A program made the position numbers and the translations under genes. This document shows positions 18,442-28,792 of a stretch of DNA of 64,000 bases, in pieces. The notes below the pieces were generated by a model. That model saw only the letters and a program-made list of their open reading frames with translations. It did no database searches and was not told the origin of the DNA. The stretch is from contig NZ_CAKMRI010000001.1 of the NCBI RefSeq assembly GCF_928097925.1, positions 1,550,001 through 1,614,000 of the forward strand. The letters are read 5' to 3'. Position 1 is the first letter of the stretch. Each line of letters starts with the position of its first letter. This DNA is from Mediannikoviicoccus vaginalis. Lineage in GTDB: Bacteria; Bacillota; Clostridia; Tissierellales; Peptoniphilaceae.

Positions 18442-19788
18442 ATGATAAAAGAAAAGAAAATTTATTATAGACACGCATTTGAAATGGCCTGGCCATCGGT
18501 GTTGGAAAGTTTTTTCATAGCCATGGCGGGGCTAATAGACACCTACATGGTGTCTTCCCTGGGAAGCTTTGCAGTTGCAGCAGTTGGACTGACAAACCAA
18601 CCAAAGTTTATTGGCTTTACAATATTCTTTGCAATAAACGTTGCAGTTTCTGCCCTAGTTGCAAGGCGTAAGGGCGAAAGGGACAAGTATAGGGCAAACG
18701 AAGCCCTACTTACGGCCTTTTTAATTACCATGATATGTGTAGTGTTTATAACAATAATAATGGTGAAATTTGCATCACCATTACTAAAATTTTCAGGAAG
18801 TAACAAGGACACCCACGCCCCAGCAATGATGTATTTTAGAATAATCATGGGGGGAATGGTATTTTCAACCATAAGCATGGTTATTAACGCCGCACAAAGG
18901 GGAAGTGGAAACACCCAAATTGCATTTACTACAAACCTTGTATCAAGCGTTGTAAATATAATATTTAACTACCTTCTAATAGGAGGGAATTTAGGATTTC
19001 CAAAACTAGGTATCGCAGGTGCAGCAATAGCAACGGTGCTTGGAACTGTGGTTGCAACAATAATGAGTATAAGATCTCTATTTAAGAGAGATTCATTTGT
19101 ACAAATTAGGTACATGATAAAAGAAAAGATAAAACCGGGAGTAGAAACTGCTATAAGTATTGCAAAACTTGGAGTAAACCTACTGGCAGAAAACCTTGCA
19201 GTTAGAGTGGGTTTTATGACTACGGCGATGATGGCGGCAAAACTTGGCACCGACGCCTTTGCATCCCATAACGTAGGAATGAGTTTACTAAGCCTTGGCT
19301 TTGCATTTGCGGACGGAATGCAAGTGGCAGCAGTTGCACTTACAGGTTCTGCCCTAGGTGCTGGTAAAAAAGAAGAGGCAAAAAACTATGGAAAGACCTG
19401 TCAGACAATTGGACTTGCTATATCCATAGTACTTTCCATAATACTCTTCGTATTTGGAGAATCCATCTTTAGACTTTACTTTAAAGAAGAACATATTATA
19501 AAAATGGGAGTAATGATATCAGAGTTTTTAATGATAATAATACTTCTTCAAATTTCCCAAATAATATACGGTGGCTGTTTAAGAGCCGCAGGAGATGTAA
19601 AGTACACATTATTTGCATCAATAATATCCGTAACCATAATAAGAACCTTCGCAACCTACTTTTTAGTAGTTGTAATGGACCTTGGACTAAAGGGAATATG
19701 GCTTGGAATACTTTCAGACCAATTTACAAGATACATCCTAATGTCCTTTAGATTTAGAAGAGGCAAGTGGGTGGATATAAAAATATAG
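18442..19788 (+). CDS. MATE family efflux transporter
   Basis: 448 aa, about 12 transmembrane segments in two homologous halves. It opens with the family-style AFEMAWPSVLESFF segment and has QPKFIGFTIF and GSGNTQIAF in the first half. These proteins export drugs or cationic metabolites using Na+ or H+ gradients. It lies 34 bases after wecB with AGGAAG before the ATG and no terminator between. It may be cotranscribed with the wall-sugar genes, though a link in function is not evident. Confidence 0.9.
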   Translation: MIKEKKIYYRHAFEMAWPSVLESFFIAMAGLIDTYMVSSLGSFAVAAVGLTNQPKFIGFTIFFAINVAVSALVARRKGERDKYRANEALLTAFLITMICVVFITIIMVKFASPLLKFSGSNKDTHAPAMMYFRIIMGGMVFSTISMVINAAQRGSGNTQIAFTTNLVSSVVNIIFNYLLIGGNLGFPKLGIAGAAIATVLGTVVATIMSIRSLFKRDSFVQIRYMIKEKIKPGVETAISIAKLGVNLLAENLAVRVGFMTTAMMAAKLGTDAFASHNVGMSLLSLGFAFADGMQVAAVALTGSALGAGKKEEAKNYGKTCQTIGLAISIVLSIILFVFGESIFRLYFKEEHIIKMGVMISEFLMIIILLQISQIIYGGCLRAAGDVKYTLFASIISVTIIRTFATYFLVVVMDLGLKGIWLGILSDQFTRYILMSFRFRRGKWVDIKI

Positions 19789-19796
19789 GAGGACCT

Positions 19797-20759
19797 ATGT
19801 ATATAGATTTACACTGTGACACGGTTTTAAAATATATAGAAAAGGGAGACCCAGAAGAGATATACCAGGGAAAAAAGTCACATCTTGGACTAAAAGAGCT
19901 ACATGACCTAGAAGTAAAGGCGCAGTTTATGGCGATTTTTCTTCCAAGCGAAGAAGAATTTGAAAAAGTAAAACTTAAAGGCATATCCGACTGGGACTAT
20001 GTGGAAAAATGTTTAGACTTCTACAAGCACATTGAAGAGACATACCCTGACAAATTCAAAGTCACAAAAGATTACAACGAATATACAGAAAATAGAAAAA
20101 ATAATATAGTAAGCCTATTCCCAACTATAGAAGACGGAAGGCTAATTTCAAAAGTAGAAGATGTAAAGACTTTAAGACAAAAGGGCCTCACACTTATAAC
20201 ACTACTTTGGAACAACGAAAACTCTCTAGGTTTTCCACATAAACTAGAAGGCTATGACAATGACTATGGATTAAAAAAATTAGGCATTGAAGTTATTAAA
20301 GAGATGGAAGAACAAAAAATAATTATAGACGTGTCCCATCTAAACGAACATGGCATAGAAGATGTTTTAAAAAATACCACAAAACCATTTATGGCAAGCC
20401 ATTCAAACGCAAGGGCTATTACAGACGTAACTAGAAACCTCTCCGACAAACAACTAAAAGACCTAGGAGAAAGGGGATGCGTGGCAGGCCTTAACCTCTG
20501 TCCACGCTTTGCGACAGAAGAAAGGGCGGCAATCTTCAGTGACTACGAAAAACACATTAGACATATGTTAAACCTTGGAGGAGAAGACCTAGTTGCAATA
20601 GGAAGCGACTTTGACGGCATAGGCGGCGAGTTTGAAATCAAAAATCCACATAAGATGATTGATTTTTTAAACTACCTTAATATGAATGGGGTGTCTGCTG
20701 ATGTGGTGGACAAAATAGCCTATAAGAACGTAGAAAGATTTTTCAAAGAATATTACTAA
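19797..20759 (+). CDS. Membrane dipeptidase (peptidase M19)
   Basis: 320 aa. Zinc dipeptidase of the renal-dipeptidase family. The N-terminal zinc-binding H6-x-D8 lies in YIDLHCDT, followed by a metal-bridging Glu region (FPTIEDG), SHSNARA and IGSDFDGIGG near the C-terminus. It splits dipeptides, often with a D-residue, and may act in peptide use or peptidoglycan turnover. No signal peptide, so cytoplasmic. The start is ATG 19797 behind AGGAGGA; a longer frame from 19767 would overlap the MATE gene and lacks a ribosome binding site. Confidence 0.92.
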   Translation: MYIDLHCDTVLKYIEKGDPEEIYQGKKSHLGLKELHDLEVKAQFMAIFLPSEEEFEKVKLKGISDWDYVEKCLDFYKHIEETYPDKFKVTKDYNEYTENRKNNIVSLFPTIEDGRLISKVEDVKTLRQKGLTLITLLWNNENSLGFPHKLEGYDNDYGLKKLGIEVIKEMEEQKIIIDVSHLNEHGIEDVLKNTTKPFMASHSNARAITDVTRNLSDKQLKDLGERGCVAGLNLCPRFATEERAAIFSDYEKHIRHMLNLGGEDLVAIGSDFDGIGGEFEIKNPHKMIDFLNYLNMNGVSADVVDKIAYKNVERFFKEYY

Positions 20760-21076
20760 TGAAATTTTTTTATATAATCTGGGGAATTAACTTAATTGTT
20801 TGGATTATATCTATAACAATGGGTTACTACCTTGAAAACATAAAGACAAATGAAGAAGAATTTAAAAAGTTGGACCAGATGTTTGGGGCTTACCTTAGCA
20901 GATTTTCCTTGGCGCTACTGCCCATAATAATCTTGTCCATCTTTTTATCTAGGGGAAAGAGTGATATTGTAGTTGCGATTGTGGGAGCTTTTATTTTGCT
21001 TTTACAAATTGCACTGCCATCAATGCTTATACTTTTGTTTTTGAAATCTGATAGTAAAGATGATAGAAAGTCTTGA
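20759..21076 (+). CDS. Hypothetical membrane protein, 105 aa
   Basis: Unrecognised. Three hydrophobic segments are visible (about 3-25, 48-65, 70-95) with a charged tail KSDSKDDRKS. Its ATG overlaps the dipeptidase stop (TAATG), so it is translationally coupled to that gene. A role cannot be read from the sequence. Confidence 0.7.
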   Translation: MKFFYIIWGINLIVWIISITMGYYLENIKTNEEEFKKLDQMFGAYLSRFSLALLPIIILSIFLSRGKSDIVVAIVGAFILLLQIALPSMLILLFLKSDSKDDRKS

Positions 21077-21129
21077 TTTAAATGATGATAGATTTTGAAA
21101 AAAAGTTTAAGATAAAATAGGAGAAGCTA

Positions 21130-22044
21130 ATGATAGAACTACAGAATGTATCAAAGACCTATGATTATAAAAAATCCATAGGCTTTCTAAAAAAGGAACA
21201 TGTAAAAGTTAAAGCGGTGGAAGACATAAGCTTTAAAGTAGATGAAGGAGAAAAGCTGGGATTAATAGGACTTAACGGAGCTGGAAAGTCTACTACAATT
21301 AAGATGATGACAGGGATACTTGAAAGAGACTCAGGAAATATATCTATAAATGGTTACGATCCATCAAAGAGAGAAAGAGATTTACTGAATAACATCGGTG
21401 TCTCCATGGGACAAAAGTCAACTCTATTCTTTGATATAAGTCCGTTGGACTCCTTTAAATATTACAAGGAAGTTTATAGAGTTTCTGATAGTGACTTTGA
21501 AGATAGAATGGAGAAATTTTCAAAAATTTTAAAACTTGAAGAAATATTACATACGCCAGTTCGAAAGTTATCCCTGGGACAAAAGAGAAGATGTGAAATA
21601 GTTTCATCCCTTATTCATATGCCAAAAGTATTGTTTTTAGACGAGCCAACCCTTGGCCTTGATGTGGTGACACAGGGAAATATTATGGACTTTCTGGATG
21701 AGATTAATAGAGAGTTTAATATAACAATAATCCTAACAACCCACGAGATAAAAAACATAGAGAGATTTTGCAAGAGGATTATCATATTAGAAAAGGGGAA
21801 AATTATCTATGATGGTGATCCTAATAAATTTGCTGATAGAAATAATTTTAGAAAAGTCAGAATACCTATAGAAATGATGAAAGAGTTTCCAATTGAGCCA
21901 GATAAGATTATTCTAGACAAGGTAGAATATGTTATTGATTTAAACCAACTTGAAAAAATGGATTTGAGCAGATTTAAATTTTCAGAGTATACCATAGAGG
22001 AACTATCCTTGGAAGATGTTATATGTATGAAGTATGGTAACTAA
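21130..22044 (+). CDS. ABC-2 transporter ATP-binding protein
   Basis: 304 aa. ATPase of the COG4586 type, which pairs with COG4587/COG3694 permeases as here. Walker A GLNGAGKS (47-54), Q-loop near GVSMGQKS, signature LSLGQKRR (about 150), Walker B VLFLDEPTLGLD, switch His in LTTHE. A C-terminal domain of ~90 residues follows the core. ATG lies behind AGGAGAAG. First gene of a three-gene exporter operon. The substrate is unknown; similar systems export drugs or lipids. Confidence 0.92.
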   Translation: MIELQNVSKTYDYKKSIGFLKKEHVKVKAVEDISFKVDEGEKLGLIGLNGAGKSTTIKMMTGILERDSGNISINGYDPSKRERDLLNNIGVSMGQKSTLFFDISPLDSFKYYKEVYRVSDSDFEDRMEKFSKILKLEEILHTPVRKLSLGQKRRCEIVSSLIHMPKVLFLDEPTLGLDVVTQGNIMDFLDEINREFNITIILTTHEIKNIERFCKRIIILEKGKIIYDGDPNKFADRNNFRKVRIPIEMMKEFPIEPDKIILDKVEYVIDLNQLEKMDLSRFKFSEYTIEELSLEDVICMKYGN

Positions 22045-22813
22045 TATGAAACTAATACTAACATCAATAAAAATTCAAATTAAAAAGATAAGAGCATATC
22101 CAAACGAGGCAAAGATGCTATTTTTGTATGCTTTGTTCAACGTCTATTCCATAATGTTTTTCTGGAGCATGATATTTTTAGTTACAGGAGTAAACAATAA
22201 AGATAGAAATCTCATATATTTGTTAGTAATGATGGGGACTTTGTCCCTTGGCATAGGAGAAATATTCTTTGGGCTTAGAGATTTTGAATATATGGTTCAG
22301 GACGGAAGTCTCGACAAGTATCTATATAGACCTAGGAATATGCTAATGATGATACTCATGGAAAAAGTACCATTTACAAACATGGTTCAGCAGATAATAA
22401 TAGGTGGATTTGGAATTCACTATATAATAACAAAATTTGACATTGACGTACAAACAGTAAATGTATTTAAAAGCATGGGATTACTTTTATTTGGAAATAT
22501 ATATTATCATTTGATTTATGGGATGATTACAATGTTAAGCATTTGGATAGAAAAAATATCAACTTTAAGAGATTTAATATTTAATTTTTCAATTGCAAAA
22601 AACTATCCTTTAAAAATATTTCCTAAAACCTTACAAAATCTATTGACCTATGTAGTGCCAATAGCACTTACAACATATTATCCAACAGTAGTACTTATGG
22701 GCGGAAGAGTTAAGGAGTTTAAATACATTATAATTTCTTTCTTTTTCTTATGCTTCCTATTTACAAAGGTCTACAGAAATTGTATTAAGAAGTACAGTTC
22801 AAATGGAGGTTAA
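22034..22813 (+). CDS. ABC-2 transporter permease 1
   Basis: 259 aa with six predicted membrane spans, a COG4587-like permease. The frame starts inside the end of the ATPase gene (11-base overlap). An alternative ATG at 22046, just after the ATPase stop, gives MKLILTSIK and is equally plausible because neither start has a strong ribosome binding site. It contains FGLRDFEYMVQDGSLDKYL, typical of this permease group. Confidence 0.85.
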   Translation: MVTNMKLILTSIKIQIKKIRAYPNEAKMLFLYALFNVYSIMFFWSMIFLVTGVNNKDRNLIYLLVMMGTLSLGIGEIFFGLRDFEYMVQDGSLDKYLYRPRNMLMMILMEKVPFTNMVQQIIIGGFGIHYIITKFDIDVQTVNVFKSMGLLLFGNIYYHLIYGMITMLSIWIEKISTLRDLIFNFSIAKNYPLKIFPKTLQNLLTYVVPIALTTYYPTVVLMGGRVKEFKYIIISFFFLCFLFTKVYRNCIKKYSSNGG

Positions 22814-22814
22814 A

Positions 22815-23579
22815 ATGCAAAGATATTTAAATAGATCCAAGATAGAAATATTAAAAGCAAGAGAATATGCTCTAACTTTTTTTACATCTATGCTATACGC
22901 TCCAATAAGCATATTGATACCGTTTTTTCTATGGAAATATATTTATAAATTTCAAAATGATTTGTCAGGAATGGAACTTAGAGAAATTCTATTTTATTTG
23001 ATAACCATTGAAATTGTTCAGCTATCCTATTCAGATTTGATGGCGGAAGTTTATTATATTTTTCAAGATATAAACACAGGTGCTTTAGACATTGCAATTA
23101 CAAAACCTATAAATTACTTATTAAGTAGATATTTTTCTGCTGTCGGAAGAGTTACAATAACATTACCCATGGGACTTATAAGCTTTATAGCTGTAGGGAT
23201 ATTTTTTAAAGCTTTAAATATAAATAATATAATATTTTTTACGCTATCACTGTTTTTAGGATTCACAATATTTTTTACAGTCCTTGGAATCTTAGGAATC
23301 TCTACCTTTTGGCTCAAGTCAGTACTAACATTAAGAGATATATTTTGGTTTATACTCGCAATATTTTCGGGACAGATATTTCCCTTAAAGATAATTGGAG
23401 ATGGATTTTTCAAACATAATCCACTTGCTGGAATCTACTATATACCAAGTATAATAGTTCAAGAAAAAGACAAGATTTCACTTCTATTAGAACAGTTAAT
23501 GTACTTAGGGATTTTTGTTGCTATACTTATGATAATGTGGAAAATTGGAATAAAAAAATATGAAAGCCAAGGCGGCTAA
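22815..23579 (+). CDS. ABC-2 transporter permease 2
   Basis: 254 aa, six membrane spans, COG3694-like partner of the preceding permease; it has DINTGALDIAITKPINYLL, the counterpart of the same region in permease 1. ATG 22815 follows GGAGG by 5 bases; the upstream ATG at 22803 contains the ribosome binding site itself and is rejected. It starts 1 base after the permease 1 stop. It completes a heterodimeric exporter with the ATPase at 21130. Confidence 0.87.
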   Translation: MQRYLNRSKIEILKAREYALTFFTSMLYAPISILIPFFLWKYIYKFQNDLSGMELREILFYLITIEIVQLSYSDLMAEVYYIFQDINTGALDIAITKPINYLLSRYFSAVGRVTITLPMGLISFIAVGIFFKALNINNIIFFTLSLFLGFTIFFTVLGILGISTFWLKSVLTLRDIFWFILAIFSGQIFPLKIIGDGFFKHNPLAGIYYIPSIIVQEKDKISLLLEQLMYLGIFVAILMIMWKIGIKKYESQGG

Positions 23580-23660
23580 AATAAAAAAATAGAAATGTCA
23601 CACAAATTTTTGTTTACTTTGAAAAAATAAGTGAAAACCATGTAAAAAACATTGAAAAAC

Positions 23661-23689
23661 TTGACAATCACAAGCTTCGATGTTAAAAT
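23661..23689 (+). promoter_or_regulatory. Promoter of the str operon
   Basis: TTGACA (23661-23666), 17-bp spacer, TAAAAT (23684-23689), followed by a ~65-base leader before rpsL. Confidence 0.75.
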
Positions 23690-23759
23690 GTACTGGTGCA
23701 AAAGTGAAATGTTAGACATTTCTATTTTTTTGCTAAATAATTACACGGAGGTGAAAAAT

Positions 23760-24170
23760 TTGCCAACAATTAATCAATTAGTTAGAAAAGGTAGACAAAG
23801 TAAGACTTACAAGTCAAAATCACCGGCTTTATCTGTTAATTTCAACACTTTGAAGAAAAGAAATACAACAGTTAACTCTCCACAAAAAAGAGGAGTATGT
23901 ACTGCCGTTAGAACTGTAACACCTAAGAAACCTAACTCAGCCCTACGTAAGGTTGCGAGAGTTCGTTTAACAAATGGTATGGAAGTTGCTTCCTACATTC
24001 CAGGTATCGGACACAACCTACAAGAGCACAGCGTTGTTCTTATAAGAGGAGGAAGAGTAAAGGACTTACCAGGGGTTCGTTACCACATCGTTCGTGGTGC
24101 ACTAGACACTGCTGGAGTTTCAGGTAGAATGCAAGGACGTTCTAAATACGGAGCTAAAAAGCCTAAATAA
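23760..24170 (+). CDS. rpsL: 30S ribosomal protein S12
   Basis: 136 aa. Decoding-centre protein of the small subunit. The sequence from [10 protein letters not shown] to RSKYGAKKP is complete; the streptomycin-relevant [10 protein letters not shown] and the second loop ([11 protein letters not shown]) are wild type in appearance. The start is TTG at 23760 behind GGAGGTG; the longer frame from 23652 has no ribosome binding site and overlaps the promoter. First gene of rpsL-rpsG-fusA-tuf. Confidence 0.97.
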   Translation: MPTINQLVRKGRQSKTYKSKSPALSVNFNTLKKRNTTVNSPQKRGVCTAVRTVTPKKPNSALRKVARVRLTNGMEVASYIPGIGHNLQEHSVVLIRGGRVKDLPGVRYHIVRGALDTAGVSGRMQGRSKYGAKKPK

Positions 24171-24306
24171 GAGATGGAAAAAAGATGCTTCAATGTTAAA
24201 ATTTTAAGATAAATTCAGTTTATACTTTAATATACATTTGAGCACAGCGACAATGACAAATATGTCGAGTACCAATGAAATACTATATAGTAAGGAGGGA
24301 AGCGAA

Positions 24307-24777
24307 GTGCCAAGAAAAGGACATGTACCAAAGAGAGATGTAATGCCTGATCCAGTCTACAATGACAAAGTGGTTACAAAGCTAATCAACAACATTATGT
24401 TAGATGGAAAGAAGGGTGTAGCACAATCAATTGTTTATGGTGCTTTTGAAAAAGTAGCAGAAACTACTGGAGAAGACGCTTTAGAAGTATTCTACAAAGC
24501 ATTAAACAACATTATGCCTGTTCTTGAAGTTAAATCAAGAAGAATAGGTGGTGCGAACTACCAAGTTCCTCTAGAAGTTAGACCAGAAAGAAGACAAACA
24601 CTAGGTCTTAGATGGTTAACAACTTACTCTAGAAAAAGAGGAGAAAGAACTATGGTGGAAAGACTTTCAAAAGAAATCTTAGACGCGGCTAATAACACTG
24701 GTGGTAGTGTTAAGAAGAGAGAAGACGTTCATAAGATGGCAGAAGCAAATAAAGCATTTGCACATTATAGATTCTAA
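24307..24777 (+). CDS. rpsG: 30S ribosomal protein S7
   Basis: 156 aa, the usual length; starts [16 protein letters not shown]. Primary 16S 3'-domain binding protein. GTG start at 24307, preceded by AAGGAGGG; a longer in-frame start at 24238 would add 23 residues not found in S7. It lies 136 bases behind rpsL, a rather long gap for this operon, without a visible terminator. Confidence 0.97.
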   Translation: MPRKGHVPKRDVMPDPVYNDKVVTKLINNIMLDGKKGVAQSIVYGAFEKVAETTGEDALEVFYKALNNIMPVLEVKSRRIGGANYQVPLEVRPERRQTLGLRWLTTYSRKRGERTMVERLSKEILDAANNTGGSVKKREDVHKMAEANKAFAHYRF

Positions 24778-24803
24778 TTACTGGGAAGGAGTAATAAGTT
24801 TTT

Positions 24804-26882
24804 ATGGCAAGAGATTATTCTTTAAAAGATACTAGAAACATCGGAATAATGGCTCATATTGACGCTGGAAAGACTACAGTTACAGAACGTATTCTATACT
24901 ATACGGGAAAAATCCATAAAATCGGTGATACTCATGACGGTGCAGCTCAAATGGACTGGATGGTCCAAGAGCAAGAAAAGGGTATTACTATTACTTCAGC
25001 TGCTACAACATGTATTTGGAAAAATAATAGAATTAATATTATTGATACACCGGGACACGTTGACTTTACAGTTGAAGTTGAGAGATCGCTTAGAGTATTG
25101 GACTCAGCAATAGCTTTATTTGATGCTAAGAGCGGTGTAGAACCTCAATCAGAAACCGTATGGAGACAAGCGGACAAATATGGCGTTCCAAGAATTTGCT
25201 TCATCAACAAGATGGATGCAACAGGAGCCGATTATTTCGAATCAATCAAGACAATAAAAGATAAATTAGGAGCTAATCCAGTTCCTCTAGAAATACCTAT
25301 AGGAGCAGAACAAGATTTTGTAGGTTGTGTAGACCTTATTAGAATGAAAGCTATAATCTACAAAAACGACCTTGGAACAGAAATTGAAGAAACAGACGTT
25401 CCAGAAGATCTTAAGGAATTAGCAGAAGAATATAGAGCAAATCTGCTTGAAAACATAGCAGATCATGACGAAGATTTAATGATGAAGTACCTTGAAGGTG
25501 AAGAAATCACAGAAGAAGAGATTAAAAGAGCAATCAAAACTGCAACAGTTAATCTTTCAATGAACCCTGTATTCTGTGGTTCAGCATATAAGAACAAGGG
25601 TGTTCAACCACTACTTGACGCAATCATTGACTATATGCCATCACCATTAGACGTACCAGCAATTAAGGGAATTGACCCAGATACTGAAGAAGAAGCAGAA
25701 AGACATTCTTCAGACGAAGAACCATTCTCAGCACTTGCATTTAAAGTAGTTACAGACCCATATGTAGGAAAGCTAACATACTTCAGAGTTTACTCAGGGG
25801 TATTAGAAGCAGGATCATATGTATATAACTCATCAAAGGGCAAGAGAGAAAGAATGGGTCGTATCCTAATGATGCACGCAAACAAGAGAGAAGAAGTTGA
25901 CGCAGTTTACGCAGGAGATATTGCTGCAGCTGTAGGACTTAAAGACACAGGTACAGGAGACACACTATGTGACGGGGACAATGAAATCGTACTTGAAAAG
26001 ATGGAATTCCCAGAACCTGTAATCTCAGTTGCAATCGAACCAAAGACAAAAGCATCACAAGAAAAGATGAGTGTTGCACTTTCTAAACTAGCAGAAGAAG
26101 ACCCAACATTCACAACACATACAAACGAAGAAACAGGTCAAACAATAATCTCAGGTATGGGAGAGCTGCACCTTGAAATTATCGTAGACAGACTACTAAG
26201 AGAATTCAAAGTAGAAGCTAACATCGGTAATCCACAAGTAGCTTACAGAGAATCTATCACAAAAGAAGCTGAAGCTGAAGGTAAATACATTAAGCAATCA
26301 GGTGGTAGAGGACAATACGGACATGCTAAGATTAAGATTGAACCACAAGAGCCAGGCGCAGGATTTGAATTTGTTAACGCAATCGTTGGAGGGGTTATCC
26401 CTAAAGAATATATCGGTTCCGTACAACAAGGTATCGAAGAAGCAGCTCAATCAGGTATACTTGGTGGATACCCAGTACTTGATATCAAAGTTACACTTTA
26501 CGATGGTTCATACCACGACGTTGACTCTTCAGAAATGGCCTTCAAGATTGCAGGATCAATGGCTCTTAGAGCAGCGCTTGCAAAGGCAGGCCCAACACTA
26601 CTTGAACCAATGGAAAAAGTAGAAATTACAACTCCAGACGAATACCTAGGAGACGTAATGGGAGATATCAACTCAAGAAGAGGTAAGATTCAAGGAATGA
26701 ACCCTAAGAATGGAGTTCACATACTTGATGCATATGTACCACTTTCAGAAATGTTTGGATATGCAACAGACCTACGTTCAAACACACAAGGTCGTGCAAC
26801 ATATTCAATGATGTTTGATCACTACGAAAAAGTACCAAATACAATCGCAGAAAAAGTATTAGGCGATAAAGATAAAGAATAA
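24804..26882 (+). CDS. fusA: Elongation factor G
   Basis: 692 aa. GTPase that drives ribosomal translocation. G1 motif AHIDAGKT (17-24), G3 DTPGHVDF, G4 NKMD, and the domain IV-V sequence through to the C-terminus are present at normal length. GGAAGGAG lies ahead of the ATG. Third gene of the str operon. Confidence 0.98.
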   Translation: MARDYSLKDTRNIGIMAHIDAGKTTVTERILYYTGKIHKIGDTHDGAAQMDWMVQEQEKGITITSAATTCIWKNNRINIIDTPGHVDFTVEVERSLRVLDSAIALFDAKSGVEPQSETVWRQADKYGVPRICFINKMDATGADYFESIKTIKDKLGANPVPLEIPIGAEQDFVGCVDLIRMKAIIYKNDLGTEIEETDVPEDLKELAEEYRANLLENIADHDEDLMMKYLEGEEITEEEIKRAIKTATVNLSMNPVFCGSAYKNKGVQPLLDAIIDYMPSPLDVPAIKGIDPDTEEEAERHSSDEEPFSALAFKVVTDPYVGKLTYFRVYSGVLEAGSYVYNSSKGKRERMGRILMMHANKREEVDAVYAGDIAAAVGLKDTGTGDTLCDGDNEIVLEKMEFPEPVISVAIEPKTKASQEKMSVALSKLAEEDPTFTTHTNEETGQTIISGMGELHLEIIVDRLLREFKVEANIGNPQVAYRESITKEAEAEGKYIKQSGGRGQYGHAKIKIEPQEPGAGFEFVNAIVGGVIPKEYIGSVQQGIEEAAQSGILGGYPVLDIKVTLYDGSYHDVDSSEMAFKIAGSMALRAALAKAGPTLLEPMEKVEITTPDEYLGDVMGDINSRRGKIQGMNPKNGVHILDAYVPLSEMFGYATDLRSNTQGRATYSMMFDHYEKVPNTIAEKVLGDKDKE

Positions 26883-26903
26883 CTTCAATTTAGGAGGATT
26901 AAA

Positions 26904-28097
26904 ATGGGAAAAGAAAAATTTGAGAGAACCAAACCGCATGTTAACATAGGAACAATAGGCCACGTTGACCACGGTAAAACAACATTAACAGCAGCAATCA
27001 CATACGTATTAAACAAGAGATTCGGATCAGGAGAATTCGTTGACTATGCAAACATAGACAAGGCTCCAGAAGAAAGAGAAAGAGGAATCACAATCTCAAC
27101 ATCTCACGTAGAATACGAAACAGACGCTAGACACTATGCACACGTTGACTGTCCAGGTCACGCTGACTACGTAAAGAACATGATTACAGGAGCAGCACAA
27201 ATGGACGGAGCAATACTAGTAGTATCAGCAGCAGACGGTCCAATGCCACAAACAAGAGAACACATTCTACTAGGAAGACAAGTAGGAATTCCAAAGATAA
27301 TAGTATTCCTAAACAAAGAAGACCAAGTAGATGACCCAGAACTAATCGAATTAGTAGAAATGGAAGTTAGAGACCTACTAAACGAATACGACTACGACGG
27401 AGACAACACACCAATCGTAGTAGGATCAGCACTAAAAGCATTAGAAGAACCAGACGGAGAATGGGGAGATAAGATCGTTGAACTAATGAAAGAAGTAGAC
27501 GAATACATCCCACAACCAGAAAGAGACACAGACCTACCATTCCTAATGCCAGTAGAAGACATCTTCTCAATCACAGGAAGAGGAACAGTAGCAACAGGAA
27601 GAATCGAAAGAGGAACCCTAAAAGTTGGAGACAACGTAGAAATCGTAGGACTAACAGAAGAAAAGAGAACAGTAGTAGTAACAGGAGTAGAAATGTTCAA
27701 GAAGCTTCTAGAACAAGCAGAAGCAGGAGATAACATCGGAGCACTACTAAGAGGAGTTCAAAGAGAAGAAATCGAAAGAGGACAAGTATTAGCAGCTCCA
27801 GGAACAATTCACCCACACACAAAGTTCGAAGCAGAAGTGTACGTATTAACAAAAGATGAAGGTGGAAGACATACACCATTCTTCTCAGGATACAGACCAC
27901 AATTCTTCTTCAGAACAACAGACGTAACAGGAGATATTCAATTAGAAGAAGGCGTAGAAATGGTAATGCCAGGAGATAACGCAAAATTCACAATCGAATT
28001 AATCACACCTATCGCTATAGAAGAAGGACTACGTTTTGCAATCAGAGAAGGTGGTAGAACAGTAGGAGCAGGTGTTGTTACAAAAATTCTTGGATAA
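26904..28097 (+). CDS. tuf: Elongation factor Tu
   Basis: 397 aa, full length. Delivers aminoacyl-tRNA to the ribosome. G1 GHVDHGKT (19-26), DCPGHADY, and G4 reading NKED where most bacteria have NKCD or NKVD. Strong GGAGG. Codon use is extremely A-ending (CTA, AGA, GTA), as expected for this genome's highly expressed genes. The last 32 codons recur at 31514 beyond an apparently acquired gene pair. Confidence 0.98.
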   Translation: MGKEKFERTKPHVNIGTIGHVDHGKTTLTAAITYVLNKRFGSGEFVDYANIDKAPEERERGITISTSHVEYETDARHYAHVDCPGHADYVKNMITGAAQMDGAILVVSAADGPMPQTREHILLGRQVGIPKIIVFLNKEDQVDDPELIELVEMEVRDLLNEYDYDGDNTPIVVGSALKALEEPDGEWGDKIVELMKEVDEYIPQPERDTDLPFLMPVEDIFSITGRGTVATGRIERGTLKVGDNVEIVGLTEEKRTVVVTGVEMFKKLLEQAEAGDNIGALLRGVQREEIERGQVLAAPGTIHPHTKFEAEVYVLTKDEGGRHTPFFSGYRPQFFFRTTDVTGDIQLEEGVEMVMPGDNAKFTIELITPIAIEEGLRFAIREGGRTVGAGVVTKILG

Positions 28098-28134
28098 TTA
28101 AATTTAGAGAGAGTCCCTATGGGGCTCTTTTTTT
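28001..28134 (+). repeat. Direct repeat, copy 1: tuf 3' end and terminator
   Basis: The 134 bases from the end of tuf through its terminator recur at 31513-31646 with a single base difference (a silent CCT/CCA proline codon) near the left edge. Confidence 0.95.
28105..28134 (+). terminator. Terminator of the str operon
   Basis: AGAGTCCC-tatg-GGGCTCT followed by seven Ts, directly behind tuf. Confidence 0.88.
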
Positions 28135-28150
28135 CGTTAGCTTTAGAGAT

Positions 28151-28240
28151 CGAGCACTCAGCCCACTTATTGATTTAAGATTCTTAATAGAATTAAATTA
28201 TAAAAGTAAGATAAACTTTGATTTTAAAACTGAGTGCTTG
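28151..28240 (+). repeat. GAGCACTCA element A (~90 bp)
   Basis: Starts CGAGCACTCAGCCCACTT and ends AAAACTGAGTGCTTG. The termini form a 10-bp inverted repeat; the interior is AT-rich and non-coding. Nearly the same sequence recurs at 31698-31787, and the termini match those of the 23S insert at 4852-5181. Confidence 0.85.
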
Positions 28241-28249
28241 GTTTTCTGT

Positions 28250-28340
28250 CAAGCACTCAAATTGTTATACTAAAATTTTTTATTACCACAATGCTTGCTT
28301 AATTGAAATATTTATTTTCAAATAGTGGGTTGAGTGCTCG
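28250..28340 (-). repeat. GAGCACTCA element B (~91 bp, inverted)
   Basis: Starts CAAGCACTCAA and ends GGGTTGAGTGCTCG, the reverse orientation of element A, with 9 bases between the two. A near-identical copy lies at 31804-31894. Confidence 0.85.
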
Positions 28341-28433
28341 ATGAATGGAATTCAGCCCCTGATTGATTTAACATTCCGTATATAATTAAAATTTGAAAGT
28401 ATGATAAACTTTGATTTCAAAACTGAGTGCTTG
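28341..28433 (+). repeat. GAGCACTCA element C, decayed left end
   Basis: Resembles element A from CAGCCCCTGATTGATTTAA to the terminal ACTGAGTGCTTG, but the left terminus has decayed to ATGAATGGAATT. It abuts element B. Confidence 0.75.
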
Positions 28434-28469
28434 GTTAAACAACAAATAAAAACTATCATAAAGAAATAT

Positions 28470-28545
28470 TATAAGAAAGTGGACCAGTTTTCAATTATAA
28501 GAGTGGACTATTTTTCAGTTGACATTTACATGTTTTTACTGCGTA
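28470..28545. mobile_element. Possible IS end remnant
   Basis: Two direct repeats of the type GTGGACnnnTTTTCA are seen (about 28480 and 28504), the second running on to GTTGACATTTACA. This pattern resembles the repeated ends of IS21-family elements as I recall them. There is no transposase and the assignment is tentative. Confidence 0.3.
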
Positions 28546-28605
28546 ATATCTTGTTTGCAATGTGTTTGGTAAATATCAGTGTTTTTTTGGTACAATATTA
28601 TTCAT

Positions 28606-28668
28606 AGAGAGTATCCTTTCTTTTGTTTTTTGATTACTTCAATTATAAAGGATATCTCTCTATTTTTT
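28606..28668 (+). terminator. Long-stem hairpin with T-run
   Basis: AGAGAGTATCCTTT pairs with AAAGGATATCTCTCT across a ~26-base loop; TATTTTTTAT follows. There is no gene directly upstream, so it may terminate a lost gene or insulate the island. Confidence 0.5.
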
Positions 28669-28729
28669 ATTTAATTGGTCTCACATCAATTGTAACGCTA
28701 CATTAAAAAAATTAATTCAAGGAAAACAC

Positions 28730-28758
28730 TTGCACGATTTATTTATTTGTATTACAAT
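28730..28758 (+). promoter_or_regulatory. Promoter of the DUF819 gene
   Basis: TTGCAC (28730-28735), 17-bp spacer, TACAAT (28753-28758), 34 bases before the start codon. Confidence 0.55.
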
Positions 28759-28792
28759 TTAATTAAATAAAATATTTTGAAGGAGGATTCTT

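Noticed and set aside
28151-28433. CRISPR or tandem-repeat array behind tuf
   Set aside because: Elements alternate in orientation and carry terminal inverted repeats; there are no variable spacers of constant length.
28401-28607. 68-aa ORF between element C and the DUF819 gene
   Set aside because: It starts inside a repeat, has no ribosome binding site and covers the putative IS remnant; no recognisable protein.
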